Shown: positions 42,785-53,509, numbered from the stretch's first letter. The stretch: DNA of 64,000 bases from Macrosoma leucophasiata (GCA_036365455.1 JAWQUS010000017.1:5952001-6016000), one strand, 5' to 3'. Made by a program: numbers and translations. The notes: generated by a model not told the origin, from the letters alone.

Positions 42785-43218
42785 GGACCGGCGCCTAGTG
42801 ACGGCGTGGCATGGCGCGGGATGGCACGTTGCGGCAACACCGAGTTCTATGGGATTCCGCGGAATTCCACAGGGCATTGTGGCACGAAGGTAGACGAACG
42901 TGTTTCGACACGTTCTTTATTTGGGCGCTCGCGCTATATTTCCGCCTGAACGAGCTAGATTCAACATAATTTTCATATACCTAGCACTCATGTTCCTTAA
43001 CGGTGAACAGCAAGAAATCTGCGAATCTTACGTGCTTCAGCGACATGCCGTGGCATCTTGTGGTAAGTCACGCGACACGATGAGACGTATTCGTTATAAA
43101 ATAATGTTAAATGTTATTTATTGCTAGAGTCATTGAAATAAGGTCATTCAACAACAATCATTTGCCCACGAAAAAACCCTATACCGTGCCGTGCCGCGCC
43201 GTCAATAGACGCCGGCCC
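42785..43218. mobile_element. GC-ended MITE with TAA target duplication
   Basis: GGACCGGCGCCTAGTGACGG at the left is mirrored by CCGTGCCGCGCCGTCAATAG, then ACGCCGGCCC, at the right. TAA stands at 42782-42784 and 43219-43221. PIF/Harbinger-like by duplication. Internal frames are not coding. Confidence 0.85.
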
Positions 43219-43224
43219 TAAAAC

Positions 43225-44730
43225 GTTTTCGTTCGTCTAGAATACGCGGAACAAATCAGCACAAGTAATTTTATTACAATGATTTATTATAGCTTGCGAA
43301 AACCTAAGGATATCTTACATACAATTGAACGTAAGACAATTTAATTAGCACTAAAAAGCGACTAGATAACTTAGCCAATACCGTTTTCTCGTATCGCTTC
43401 TTATTGTCAAAGTCTAGACCGCCTACGTGCCTAGATATGCCTTCATAACCACAGATCCAATTAGAGCTTATTCCAAATGTCACGAATGTTTATTTGGATA
43501 CAGGATTGATTATTTTAGACTTAATCTTTGGTTGATACAATGTCTAATTACGGGAAATCGAATAAAGATTATTTTGTGGGACTGATAGAAATAAAACACG
43601 ATTTGATTAGTTTTTTTCTTAATGTAATAATAATTACTAGTTGCTGTCCAGTCGTTGAAACTCGACCGAAATACATTATTTTTATGTTATAAGGTCATTG
43701 AACTTCTTTTTGTCACAATGTTATTTATATTATGATAGTGGCTTACAGACATGCAAATGACATGGATGATATTTTGCAGCCTATATACCAGGGGTGACCA
43801 ACCGGTCGATTGCGTGCTTAACAACTTAAACCACAGTAGTGGAATCGCATCTACAATACACGACAAGATTGAAGATTCAAGATGCATGACATAAAAAAGC
43901 TCATACTGAGAAAATATAATTTAATTTCGAAACCACATTTTTGATGAACAGCATTTTGGGTGTATTTATTTTACTAAAGATATATCGGTTATTATTCTAA
44001 AACACAATCATATCTCGTTTACACAGCATTTGAGGTTATATCTCAAAAAACAATGAGCGTAAATGTCAGTACAGTATAAAATAATAATTTATTTGCAGAA
44101 ACGATTAATTCACATAGAACTCATATAAAACAATAGTTTGTATGTAACAGGGCTATTAGACCCCATTAAATTAAAACAGGTACAAGGTTATACGTAATTT
44201 ATAATATGTAAATTATTCCTAACACTTATATGTAAGAACAAGAGTTAAATACGTTTACTAGGAGTGCGCGTTTCCATTTTACTGAAAATCATAAAAGAAT
44301 TCTGTTTTAAAGTCATGAAGTGGTAAATATAAGTATACAGTTCAGATTCGATCCCGACCCGTGGTACAAATTACGCAGTTTTTAGTAAGATATGCGCATG
44401 ACTCGTCTTTTAATAAAATTTCGTTAGTATATTTCATTTATATTCATATATCAAGATATATAGCATTTTAATTAAAACAAAAATCGACGTTTATTGTAAC
44501 ATACTAACAAGAACGTGACGCAGTGACGTGTGACAGTGGAAATGGCTTTAATAAGGCATTAACTTCCGTAATAAGGTAAGCGTGAAATTAATATTATAAA
44601 ACAAAGTGGCTTCTGATGCAGGGCGCGTCACACAGATAGCGGATTTAATGTTGAACTAGTTTGCTATAAACATTTTTATTTAGTTGTAAAGATTTATAGT
44701 AAGTATCAGAAACGAGCTCGACCTATTATT
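43225..44730. other. AT-rich stretch with two repeat scraps
   Basis: At 43680-43900 a degenerate minus-strand family A copy may be present, with the hAT-type CAGGGGTGACCAACCGGTCG at 43790. GATTCGATCCCGACC near 44350 is an isolated B-box-like SINE scrap. Confidence 0.4.
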
Positions 44731-44734
44731 AATG

Positions 44735-44830
44735 TAGAAGAAGCACGGGAAGTGTCTCCGGACCGGTATACCTGGCACTCCATATTCACCCCTTATCCCA
44801 TAGGGACTTGGCGTGAAAATATTTGCGTAC
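44735..44830 (+). mobile_element. RTE-like LINE 3' end
   Basis: GTAGAAGAAGCACGGGAAGT (EEAREV frame), then CTGGCACTCCATATTCACC and CATAGGGACTTGGCGTGAAA, then ATATTTGCGTACATATAT. This is the standard end of the family. Confidence 0.7.
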
Positions 44831-44985
44831 ATATATAAGACTTAAGTTAGCCTATTGCATTTCTTATCTATAAAAGAACAGTGTTTTTTTAAAACTACGT
44901 CTGTATTAACATGTATGTAGTAACAGTACCTATAGGTAAACGTGTAATCTTATTTATTCTATATAGTTATACGTTTCCGCTCTTA

Positions 44986-45260
44986 GGCTGCCTGTACATT
45001 GACGCGAAGCGAGGCGGCGGAGAAGAGCGAGCGAGTGTTGCGGGGCGGACTTGCGGACTTTGTCTATCCAATGACGCGGAGCGAGACAACGGTGCGGAGC
45101 AGGCGAGTATACGGAGCGAACTTGCGGACTGTGTGAGTTGACGTGACGAGTCATAGAGGAAGGAGGCGCGGTGGAAGATCAGTTCAGTTGTACGCCGCCA
45201 GCTCGCTCTGCCGCCTCGCACAGCCGCCTCACACCGCACCGCTTTCTGTGTGTCCAATCT
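44986..45260. mobile_element. GC-rich MITE, one end degraded
   Basis: TTA|GGCTGCCTGTACATTGACG and GCGAGGCGGCGGAGAAGAGC match the left end of 38172-38498. The right side keeps GCTCTGCCGCCTCGCACAGC but not the terminal bases. Frames of 66-104 codons here reflect the arginine/alanine-rich composition of CpG repeats. Confidence 0.7.
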
Positions 45261-45740
45261 TTTTTGAGCGGTCGATAACATTTTTGTATCTATGTTGATA
45301 GTAGATGTGTATCATGTATCTCACAGATTTATAGGTTAATTTTGGACTACTTCTGTACCACTTTATTGTCTTGTTAATTTGTAATACATGCATAATACCT
45401 TTATTTAGTTGTTAATTTTAATTGGTTTTGGAAGATGATATGTTGTTAATTTTATATTTTAGTTGCGTGTTGATGTAAATCATTATAACTATTATGGTCT
45501 ATGAAGTTTGTTATTTGAAACTTGCTACCGATTACTACATTGTTTATATGTTGGGGAAAAAAAAAAGTGAGGGATTTCGAGGGTTTAAGCAACGTGTAAG
45601 CACAAGTAACACATTCGATGCCTTGCTTTGATTTATAAATGATCCGGCGAACTTTGTTCAGCCTTAGAACTGGGCCTTAGAATTAAATAATTTGTCAAAG
45701 ATTTGACAGTACGTACAAACTTATTGTAGGTACTTATTTT

Positions 45741-45830
45741 TACTGGTGGTAGAGTTCCAAGTGTAGCTCAAGTATATTAGGTAATGCGGTGGTGCCCCGC
45801 GAACTCCGTAACTGGAGCTCTACCACCAAG
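45741..45830. repeat. Foldback of two family A ends
   Basis: TTACTGGTGGTAGAGTTCCA (plus orientation start) is joined after about 30 bp to AAGTATATTAGGTAATGCGG through CTGGAGCTCTACCACCA (minus orientation end). It is a head-to-head dimer of the terminal hairpin domain. Confidence 0.7.
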
Positions 45831-45870
45831 ATAACTAAAACAGTTTGGAAATTTATGAAAAGTTAAATGA

Positions 45871-46287
45871 AGATGTCGTTCACACGTCGAACCACTATTC
45901 CAGTGCAACGAAACCTTAACGCCAAAGCGATGGACAACTGAAAACCCAACTTTAATGGTCCTCTCAAACCTGAAACTCCTTCACACTAGCGTCCATAAAC
46001 TCCTATTATACATTATCAAAACAAAACAATTTAGAGACGTCTTCATACGTAACTGCAGGACGAATATTACGGGCGGCTATCCATCGGATGACCCCACCCT
46101 TATAAATAATAGTGGTAAGGCGCTACCACCCCACACCCCAAGGGTACCAACCCTCCGGATCTCATTTCCAAATTGCATTTCAAAACTGAATCTCGACTTT
46201 ACAACTGACCATTATCAGACAGATGTGGACCTTGATTTGTGTTATTTAGAGTCCATTTTGAATCTTTATTCTAAGGGCTATATTTAG
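45871..46287 (+). CDS. Unidentified coding-like frame, possible last exon or element remnant
   Basis: A 138-codon open frame follows a TGA at 45868 and ends in TAG at 46285-46287. It reads TPKRWTTENPTLMVLSNLKL, then YIIKTKQFRDVFIRNCRTNI, later LRISFPNCISKLNLDFTTDH, and ends SILNLYSKGYI. Third positions are balanced rather than AT-driven, and no stop occurs over a length unlikely in this composition. An AATAAA lies 85 bp after the stop (46372-46377). I do not recognise a domain. It may be the terminal exon of a host gene or the end of a retroelement ORF. No convincing acceptor or initiating context is seen at the left. Confidence 0.4.
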   Translation, partial: RCRSHVEPLFQCNETLTPKRWTTENPTLMVLSNLKLLHTSVHKLLLYIIKTKQFRDVFIRNCRTNITGGYPSDDPTLINNSGKALPPHTPRVPTLRISFPNCISKLNLDFTTDHYQTDVDLDLCYLESILNLYSKGYI

Positions 46288-46371
46288 TGCTTAGCCGTAA
46301 GGTCATAACCTAAGAAGGAGGCTCCTTCTACCCAGCTTGTACAAGCACTAACTTGTATAATGAGATATGAT

Positions 46372-46377
46372 AATAAA
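46372..46377 (+). terminator. Polyadenylation signal AATAAA
   Basis: Lies 85 bp downstream of the stop at 46287, in TGATAATAAACGC. It is consistent with the 3' end of the transcript carrying the frame at 45871. Confidence 0.4.
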
Positions 46378-46671
46378 CGCTCCAGTTGAATATTGATGTT
46401 GAGAAGTTAGGGATGCACTCAGCATGTTTACCTTAGCTTTCTTCATTATAAATACAATTAAATAACGGTATAATTAATTGCAGACTCGTAGAGTAAGTTA
46501 TTATATTAAAAGGCAAAATAAACTATACGCAAATGAAAGCATTTACTCAGGTTCAAGAACTAACAGCCATATTAGTTTCATTTGTTCTTATTTCAGGACT
46601 GCTGTATGTTGTGTGTAACGTAGGACATATAAACACTTGCATAAAAAACAAATTTTCAAATTTCCTTACAG

Positions 46672-46829
46672 AGTCGGCACACGGTGTTATGCCTCTGTGC
46701 CGGAAATTACAGGGCCGTACATTACCACCTTACCGATAGTGCTAAACACTACCATTTAGCGGTAACTTAATTAGGTAATGCGGTGGTGCCTACACCCGCG
46801 AGCTCCGTTACTGGAGCTCTACCACCAGT
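46672..46829 (-). mobile_element. Family A copy lacking its tail
   Basis: Begins abruptly at GGCACACGGTGTTATGCCTC and runs to CTACCACCAGTGAAA. The A-tail third is missing. Confidence 0.8.
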
Positions 46830-46924
46830 GAAAATATTAATGTATATAATCCTTATTAATAGTCTGTTTTTTAAAGAATCCAGACTACAATTGGACCAAG
46901 TATATTTTGTAATGAAGATAGTAA

Positions 46925-47222
46925 TCAAATATGATGCTCACAAACATTTCATGTGACGTATTTACCCTTATAGGCTAAAGCTACACACACAAAACATCTA
47001 CACAAAACCCAAAGGCCAAAATTAAGAATCTTTCCATTTTTCTCTAATGAAACGTAGTTGTTTTACCTGGCTAACGGAAAAGACCCAACCGTCCGTTATG
47101 TAGCCATTTTTCACCATCTAACTGGAATACGATAGTACTGAAAACCATTTGGCAACAGAAAGATTTGCCTATCCCAAACTGGGTGTCTACTCCCTCGACA
47201 GTGGATCTCTTCCACCAATAAT
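46925..47222 (-). mobile_element. Degenerate family A copy
   Basis: ACAAAACCCAAAGGCCAAAA, CTGGAATACGATAGTACTGA and CATTTGGCAACAGAAAGATT follow the minus-orientation family order. Confidence 0.55.
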
Positions 47223-47388
47223 AACTTCATGCCTGGATATGAGCTGTATGCAGACTAAGGTGTAAGTAAATATTACGTATGCATTCATGTTCGAATATGA
47301 TTCACCAGAAGTTGTAAGGTGAGCCCGGGCTTGATACCAAACTGTGAGTGGAACGGTGAGGTGCCATTCCACTGCTAATTTTACGGCC

Positions 47389-47546
47389 CTGTAATTTCCG
47401 GCACAGAGGCGTAGCACCTTAGGCCTCAGGAGTGTTAACGCATCTGCACTTTGACGTTGGTCTTTGTGTGGGTGTCTATTAAAGGCTGCAGTCATCACTT
47501 AATGTGAACTGCATGATTGTTTGCCACTTCCATTATATAAAAAAAA
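47389..47546 (+). mobile_element. Family A copy, 5'-truncated
   Basis: ACGGCCCTGTAATTTCCGGC to CATTATATAAAAAAAATC. It starts at the same internal landmark as the copy at 13832. Confidence 0.85.
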
Positions 47547-47610
47547 TCTGTCTCATTTGGTAGTGAAGATACAGTTTATCTTAAAATATTTTTTATAGAA
47601 GACAAGAAAT

Positions 47611-47756
47611 TGTCGGAAATTACAGAGCCGTACACTACCACCTGACCGGAACACTATAGTGCTGAACACTACCATTCAGCGGCAAGTAATTAGGTAATGC
47701 GGTGGTGCCTACGCCCGCCAGCTCCGTCACTGGAGCACTGGAGCAGCACCAGTAGA
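47611..47756 (-). mobile_element. Family A copy lacking its tail
   Basis: GTCGGAAATTACAGAGCCGT to GCACTGGAGCAGCACCAGTA. It lies 64 bp from the preceding copy in opposite orientation; both break at the same CCGGAAATTACAGGGCC landmark. Confidence 0.8.
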
Positions 47757-48084
47757 TAATTATCCTTAGTACAAAAATCCGTCACATTACATCGTTACTT
47801 ACCACCATAGATTTTCTTACCACCGACAGTCCTGTGAAATGACATCATCGTATCGCCATCTAGTTCTGAACGGTGAGATGTATGAATCATCCGCTGATAT
47901 TGGTGCAATTACCATCCGCCGCGCCTTAGTATTATACCAATTAATTGTTATGTCCTTATTATAGTACAGACCAGTGTTTACGATGCAGCATTATTTCAAA
48001 CCACCGTCGAAAAGGAGGAGGTTTTCAATAGGGTGATATTTTTTTGTAACTATGTCATTGATATACAATGAACTTTGTACACCG

Positions 48085-48245
48085 ATTGACGATTGCTTGT
48101 TCAGAGGAGAGCGGGTTCGATCTCCGCAAAATGATAAATATTTTGACAGCCTACAGATATGTTTCCGGTCTGAATATTTGTGTTTTTGTTAGGTATGTAC
48201 AAGCGTGTGTATTGCTGTGAGTGTAGGAGTATTTGTTTTTCTTAT
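48085..48245 (+). mobile_element. tRNA-derived SINE, partial
   Basis: A B-box region AGCGGGTTCGATCTCCGC followed by TTTTGACAGCCTACAGATAT and TCTGAATATTTGTG parallels the SINE at 12359-12530. Confidence 0.65.
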
Positions 48246-48744
48246 TAGGTATGAGATTGGTCCTAATTCATGCATGTGAAGTTACTTAGTAACTACATGT
48301 ACCTATCCCCATGAACTTCTGCATAAGGTCAGGCGTTCAAGAACGTAGGGCTCATGGTTTATTTTTTTTAAAGTTACAAATTGACAAGCGAACAACAGCA
48401 ATTTAATGTAGTTAACCTAACTCCAAGAGAGTCACATACTGCTTATTTATCAAAATATTTTCAATTCATACCTAATTAAGCCTTTTACTGAAATGTATTT
48501 CTAAAACACAAAAGCCAAGAAAATAACCTCGAAGTGTTTTGCATAGAAATGATGTTTGGTTGCAACACTTTAAATGTTGCTTCGTGTAATTTATTAAACA
48601 AGACTACTACACTAAACACTAAAGTACTAGACAAGACACTGCCATTGATACCTCGGTTCCTGATTTTTGCATTCAATTTACCACTCTTTCCCGTAGTAAC
48701 ATGACAGCTGGTGAGAAAACGTTTTACATAAATAACTATCTGTC

Positions 48745-48850
48745 AATGATGAAGGTAGACGAGGCACGAGAGGTTTGTCAGAACCGGGATATCTGGCGCT
48801 CTACACTCTGCCTACCCCGTTAGGGACCTGGCGTGAAGATACATACATAA
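48745..48850 (+). pseudogene. RTE-like LINE, last residues and 3' tail
   Basis: The frame VDEAREVCQNRDIWRSTL precedes TGCCTACCCCGTTAGGGACC and TGGCGTGAAGATACATACAT. Nearly identical to 11605-11710, so the two copies derive from one recent subfamily. Confidence 0.75.
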
Positions 48851-48854
48851 ATAA

Positions 48855-49240
48855 ATAACTATCTGTCAAATCAATTTAAAAACGGAACCGGCTGTTTATT
48901 CCCGTTGTCTTCTCTCTATATTAACCACGTTGTACTTAATCTACTTTGGTTTCTAAATCACACCATCGTGTTTCATACCCTATGCATGCGTGTTCTGTAA
49001 ACAAAGCATCAATACATCCTAAGTCGGTGTGCAATTAATACTTTTATGGCGGCGCCTAAATGTGGCACTGACACCATCTCATTCAGCCTCGCATTGGCCA
49101 CACGTAATAACCCTGTTGACAATTATGTTCTAAGAACAATCTCAATTCTGATTCTGAATAAATACATAAGGAGTACAAGGCAATGATTGCTGTAAGTACA
49201 ACCATTATAATTGAACTGCAGAGTGAAAGGAGAAATTGAT
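48855..49240. other. Unassigned sequence
   Basis: No recognised gene or repeat; the right edge adjoins the hairpin at 49241. Confidence 0.4.
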
Positions 49241-49298
49241 TTTAAAGGTTTGCTTGATAATAATAGTCATTACTATTATTATCAAGCAAACTTTTAAA
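49241..49298. repeat. 27-bp hairpin with 4-nt loop
   Basis: TTTAAAGGTTTGCTTGATAA and the next 7 bases (49241-49267) pair with 49272-49298 with one G.T exception, around CATT. ATTGCTGTAA (49184 region) and TTACAGCAAT (49301 region) form an outer inverted repeat, so the hairpin may be the core of a small palindromic element. Confidence 0.85.
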
Positions 49299-49304
49299 AA
49301 TTAC

Positions 49305-49870
49305 AGCAATCCTCCAGACCGAATTACGGACACGGTAACCAATCTCAACAGAGACTAGGCAACTGCGCGGGAGATACTGCACAAGTATATGAGCAAACAC
49401 AGGTGCACTCTCTATTCCCTCACTCCAGTGCTGGATTTACCAGCAGGCTGAGTAGACTGGAGCCTAGGGCGGCAAATTTTAAGGGGCGGCAGAATTAGTT
49501 CATAATTTTTTTATTTCTATTTACAAAATTACTGTTAAAATTATCAAGGCTCAGATCATAGTTACCAATGATTCTAACCATAGAAAAAAAGTTGCTTACA
49601 TCAACTTCATTATAATGAAGCATAAAACATAAAGTTGAAATTTTATTGATAGAAAATATACCTAATTGATATGATTGTATACTACGACATCAAAATATAG
49701 GGGCGGCAAAAATAATAGCCTACCGGCGGCAAATTTGTAAATCCGCCACTGCCTCACTCTCATAGCCCGATGGGACGGCAATCACAGACGACCGAAGAAA
49801 TATCGCGCGCAGGATCGACGGCATTTACATCCTCTCCGAGGCACGGGTACTAGACTCCGGGCTACTACAA
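49305..49870 (+). mobile_element. LINE-like repeat split by a hAT MITE
   Basis: CCAATCTCAACAGAGACTAG, ACACAGGTGCACTCTCTATT then CCCTCACTC on the left, and CATAGCCCGATGGGACGGCA, CGCGCAGGATCGACGGCATT then CTCCGAGGCACGGG on the right. I recognise these as one continuous common lepidopteran repeat. The gap is the element at 49426-49751. Confidence 0.7.
49426..49751. mobile_element. hAT MITE with 8-bp target duplication
   Basis: CAGTGCTGGATTTAC at the left mirrors GTAAATCCGCCACTG at the right. CCTCACTC is duplicated exactly at 49418-49425 and 49752-49759. CAGTG ends with an 8-bp duplication are diagnostic of hAT. The GGGGCGGCA motif inside is typical of this family. Confidence 0.92.
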
Positions 49871-49944
49871 GGAATTTCCTCACAGAAAAGACCCAATAAC
49901 AGATTTTCGTGTCGTTTGCGTGGTACGCATTTAAGTAAAACTGT

Positions 49945-50035
49945 ATGGCCTGATGGCCACGTTATTTCTGTCACAGAGGCAAAACAACGTTACAATTCCT
50001 GAGACGTACTCAGGAATTACAACGCATTTACATTC
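49945..50035 (+). mobile_element. Family A fragment
   Basis: TATGGCCTGATGGCCACGTT through CTGTCACAGAGGCAAAACAA to CAACGCATTTACATTCTG. It includes the palindrome AATTCCTGAG, ACGTA, CTCAGGAATT. Confidence 0.6.
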
Positions 50036-50115
50036 TGTAACGTTGACTCCTAAGAAAGAACATAGAGTATTTTTGATCCCCACCACGCGGAGGGACACGG
50101 TGTTGCGGGAAACAG

Positions 50116-50299
50116 TCTATACTAATATTATAAAGAGGAAATATTTGTATTTTTGTATGTATGTTGGTAAAGTTTTCACACAAAAACTGCTTAATCAATT
50201 TCAAATATTCTTTCATCATTGAAAAGTTGCATCTTTACTGAGTGACATAGGCTATTATTACATTTATTGCACCCGTGCGAAGCCGGAGCAAGCCGCTAG
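50116..50299 (+). mobile_element. Short complete Helitron
   Basis: TCTATACTAATATTATAAAG at the left; CACCCGTGCGAAGCCGGAGC, then AAGCCGCTAG|T, at the right. 184 bp. Confidence 0.8.
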
Positions 50300-50304
50300 T
50301 ATTT

Positions 50305-51280
50305 CATAAAGAAGCCGCACGCTGTACGACGCTAACATCAACCATGAAAGCTCGACTTATTTCCACTTTAATATCAAACAAAAAATGTAATTATAGCAAA
50401 TACGCCCCTTTACGTCGCTGTATTGCAGCCAAACGTCGCATTGTAGTTTTTGTTTGCAGTGTCTACGTCTGGTCCGAACAATTAAGCGATTCGAATGCTT
50501 ACAGCAATCTGTCGTAAAATCTGCATAAGAAGCTAGCAGTCGAGCGAACCCTGTTACAGTGGATGAAGAAAATTTTCTTGGGTTATTATAAAATATTGAA
50601 AATTGGTTATGAAAGACAAACATCTTATGAAAGTAGGATTCTGAGAATAATTCTCTCTTGTTAGAATAATAAGTCCTTAAAAAACTTTTGCACAAAAACA
50701 AACACCGCTAAAACAAGAAACTGAAATTTGAAAAATAAATTTTATTAAAGCTATCTTTTTCTTCTTCTTTGCAAATATAATGGAAATATATCGGTCTACT
50801 GTTTTTTCTGGATTTCTTGGTCAACATATTTTTTTATTTACATAGGTATGATAACTTTTAACTTATTAACTAAACGTTGCTTATCAAAAATCAACATATA
50901 TTTTGATCTTTGATGATACTTCTACTACACATTAGGTACCTACTTTGTTTTATTTTAAGTATCAAAATGTTGACACATTGTAGATTAGCCAGCGGCTCGT
51001 GGAATCATTACAGTGGTTCCAGATCATTGTTTCAAGTCCACACAATGGGACGCAAGTTCGCGCCCCGTCTCTGGGATTTGCATTGCTGCCGACAAAATGT
51101 GAAAACAAGTGACTCCTATTATCTAGAGATGCTTTCTGGTGACTGAACTCGATTAAAATAAAATTAATGAATCGGTGTTTCAATCAAGTCATCCTTCTTT
51201 AACACAGGCATTCGATTTTGCGAGTAACAGTTTTTTACGGTGTCGCTACCTCTGCTTATTGCTGGCACAGAGATATCGCA
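50305..51280. other. Unassigned sequence
   Basis: A GC-richer piece at 50975-51145 carries an open frame that ends at TGA near 51146, without recognisable motif. The remainder is AT-rich. Confidence 0.4.
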
Positions 51281-51285
51281 ATTAA

Positions 51286-51380
51286 AGTAAAACAAGGCAT
51301 GGGTATGGGTAATGTATATCCTTTTAATCTACTATAATTACTGGTCACGACCCATACCCATACCCATGCCTTGTTTTACT
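51286..51380. repeat. Perfect 24-bp inverted repeat
   Basis: AGTAAAACAAGGCATGGGTA plus TGGG (51286-51309) is exactly mirrored at 51357-51380 around a 47-bp spacer. GGGTATGGGTA and CCCATACCCATA add short internal repeats. Confidence 0.9.
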
Positions 51381-51410
51381 ACGATATGTATTTTTTGTAA
51401 TTACTGTACT

Positions 51411-51985
51411 TGTAATAGGTTAGGATCCCACTGCAGAATCATTTCGTTTATCCAGATATGCTGCAAACCTACGCCTTACCTAATTTTTATGCTTATATAA
51501 CCAAGAGAATATATATCCACTAGGTTGCCTATAAAAAATGGCCGAGAGGTTTTAAATATTTTTTTTTTGGGAAAGATTTTTTTTAAATTGTTTTTATCAA
51601 TAAAATATCGTCCACTTCACGGCAATATGTATAAAGACTGAAAAATCACGGCTGCCGTTGCGCACTTCGCCGTTACTACATATTTACGTTCCGCCTCGAT
51701 AACTTTTTACGTCCAAAGCGTACATGTATTATTTAAATATAAAATTAAAGCTATTTTTTTTTCTCATTATTATAATATACCGGAGCCAAATTAAATCAGC
51801 CGCAAGTAAAAGTTGCGGGCTGTTAAAGATAAAATAATTTAATTAAGAATACTTGCGGCCAAATTTTGATAGGCAACCTAGTTGATAATTATATATTCTC
51901 TAGATTATAAATATGCGCAAAAAATAGGTTGGTAGCATATTTGGATGAACTAAATGATTCTGCAGTGGGATCCCAACCTATAAAT
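51411..51985. mobile_element. TIR/foldback element with ~125-bp arms
   Basis: AGGTTAGGATCCCACTGCAG and AATCATTTCGTTTATCCAGA at the left match in reverse TTGGATGAACTAAATGATTC, then TGCAGTGGGATCCCAACCT, at the right. Homology continues inward through GAGAATATATATCCACTAGG and its counterpart near 51875-51905. No transposase is seen. Confidence 0.8.
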
Positions 51986-51989
51986 GATG

Positions 51990-53505
51990 AACTTGGCTAA
52001 ACGGATTATTTACAAAAGCTTCTAATAAATTCGGCAGCAGTGGTCAATCACCAACTATTCGTTGATGCGGTATTTGGCGACAGTAAGTAATTTACGACTA
52101 CATTGTGTTTGTACAAGAGTTATGCTCCCTTTATCACGTATTATAGTTTAATGAAGACGTGTTTAGCCACTGGATTAATGTAATTGCATCTCATTTTTTA
52201 TTGAAGTTCGGGATGTATATCCAAGGAATACAAATAATGAAGCTGAGTAGGAATCCATAACAAAGATGTAGTTCATTAAGGCAGTAAAACAGAATATTCG
52301 ATCGTAAAATATATAAGTAAACATGTATGTTTACCTAAAAACTATCATGTATTTTGAGATCATACTGTGATGGGAAATTACGGTGTTTTTTTGTTTTAAA
52401 TGTTTCATACTGTGAGGGAAATTACAATTACGGTGTTTTACGTTTAAAACATTATCTACAAACTATTTCTTGATAACAATATAAAAAAATACATTATCTT
52501 CGGGCACATAAAAATATAAAACTTAAAAATCGGAAATATAACGCTTTGAAGACATTATATTTCAAACAAAAGTATCAAATTTATTATCTACTAAGGTAAG
52601 CTAATAGTTGTAAATTACAAGTTAAATTGTATAAGAGTAAGCTTCATACTTCTTCTACCTACTCTTTATAGAAAGCTGTAATTTGACACGAATATAGGTA
52701 CATATTAGCTAGGTATGCGGAAAAAGTTATGCAATAAAATCTTGGAAAATATTTTTTAAGAACCCTGCGGTACGGGAATAAATACGTAAAGTGGGAGTGC
52801 AATTTTTATTTTAAATCTTTGTAAAAAGTACTGTCGCAAACAAACGAAGACCGAATTCTTTATTATACAACACCAACCTCACTAATCCTATAATTGAGGA
52901 TTAGTCTTTGAAATCAAACAAAACTTGCTCTAATAGACTATATAAGTACAGTCAAACAGGTAAGTAAAATGAATGGGATCATAAGAGTATTATAAATGTA
53001 ACATTCTTGTTCATAAGCACTCGACACCGAATAAAAGATCGAGTGAAGGTGGCACGAGAAGTAGCGCCGTGAAATATGGGACCACCGGCCTAATGGAACG
53101 TAAGAGTTGATGAGTGTGTCAAGCGATGGTCTTGGTGTGATCACCCAAGTATTTTTAGATTTATCAACTATTATCTTAGTAGTTACGTATTAGTGGATAG
53201 TGTCTTGAAAGCGTTAAATGTTTCATAAACAATCCTATATGTTCATACAGATAATTAAAGTTAACTACTAATAAACTGCGATCGCAGTAAATTGAAATGG
53301 TTATTTATGTATGCAATATGTTAATTTATAACAGGCTTGAATAATCTCTTTCTACGTTGGTGTTAAATCTGAAGCCTCATACTCCTAAAACCTAAAAATT
53401 TCCATAGTGACATAAGCACGAACACGCATTATCCTACATAAACAACAATCACAGCGAAAAAGTAATTAGCGAAATCGGTCCAGTCGTCATCAAATTTTAC
53501 TTTCC
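51990..53505. other. AT-rich stretch with one possible coding scrap
   Basis: At about 51998-52093 one frame reads YLQKLLINSAAVVNHQLFVD then AVFGDSK and stop, next to the TIR element. GGCGACA|GTAAGT (52081) could be a donor. Too little for a call. The remainder is AT-rich. Confidence 0.35.
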
Positions 53506-53509
53506 ATTT

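Noticed and set aside
43069..43074. Splice donor GTAAGT
   Set aside because: It lies inside a TAA-flanked MITE with no exon-like sequence before it.
44967..45281. Arginine/serine-rich 104-codon gene
   Set aside because: The frame is produced by CpG-rich MITE sequence and overlaps another frame on the opposite strand.
47187..47498. 103-codon minus-strand gene
   Set aside because: More than half is antisense to family A copies; the shared MMTA.....HPHKDQ start is the translation of the repeat.
47798..47835. 29-nt micro-exon on the minus strand (TTTCACAG ... GTAAGT)
   Set aside because: Too short to support and not distinguishable from chance.
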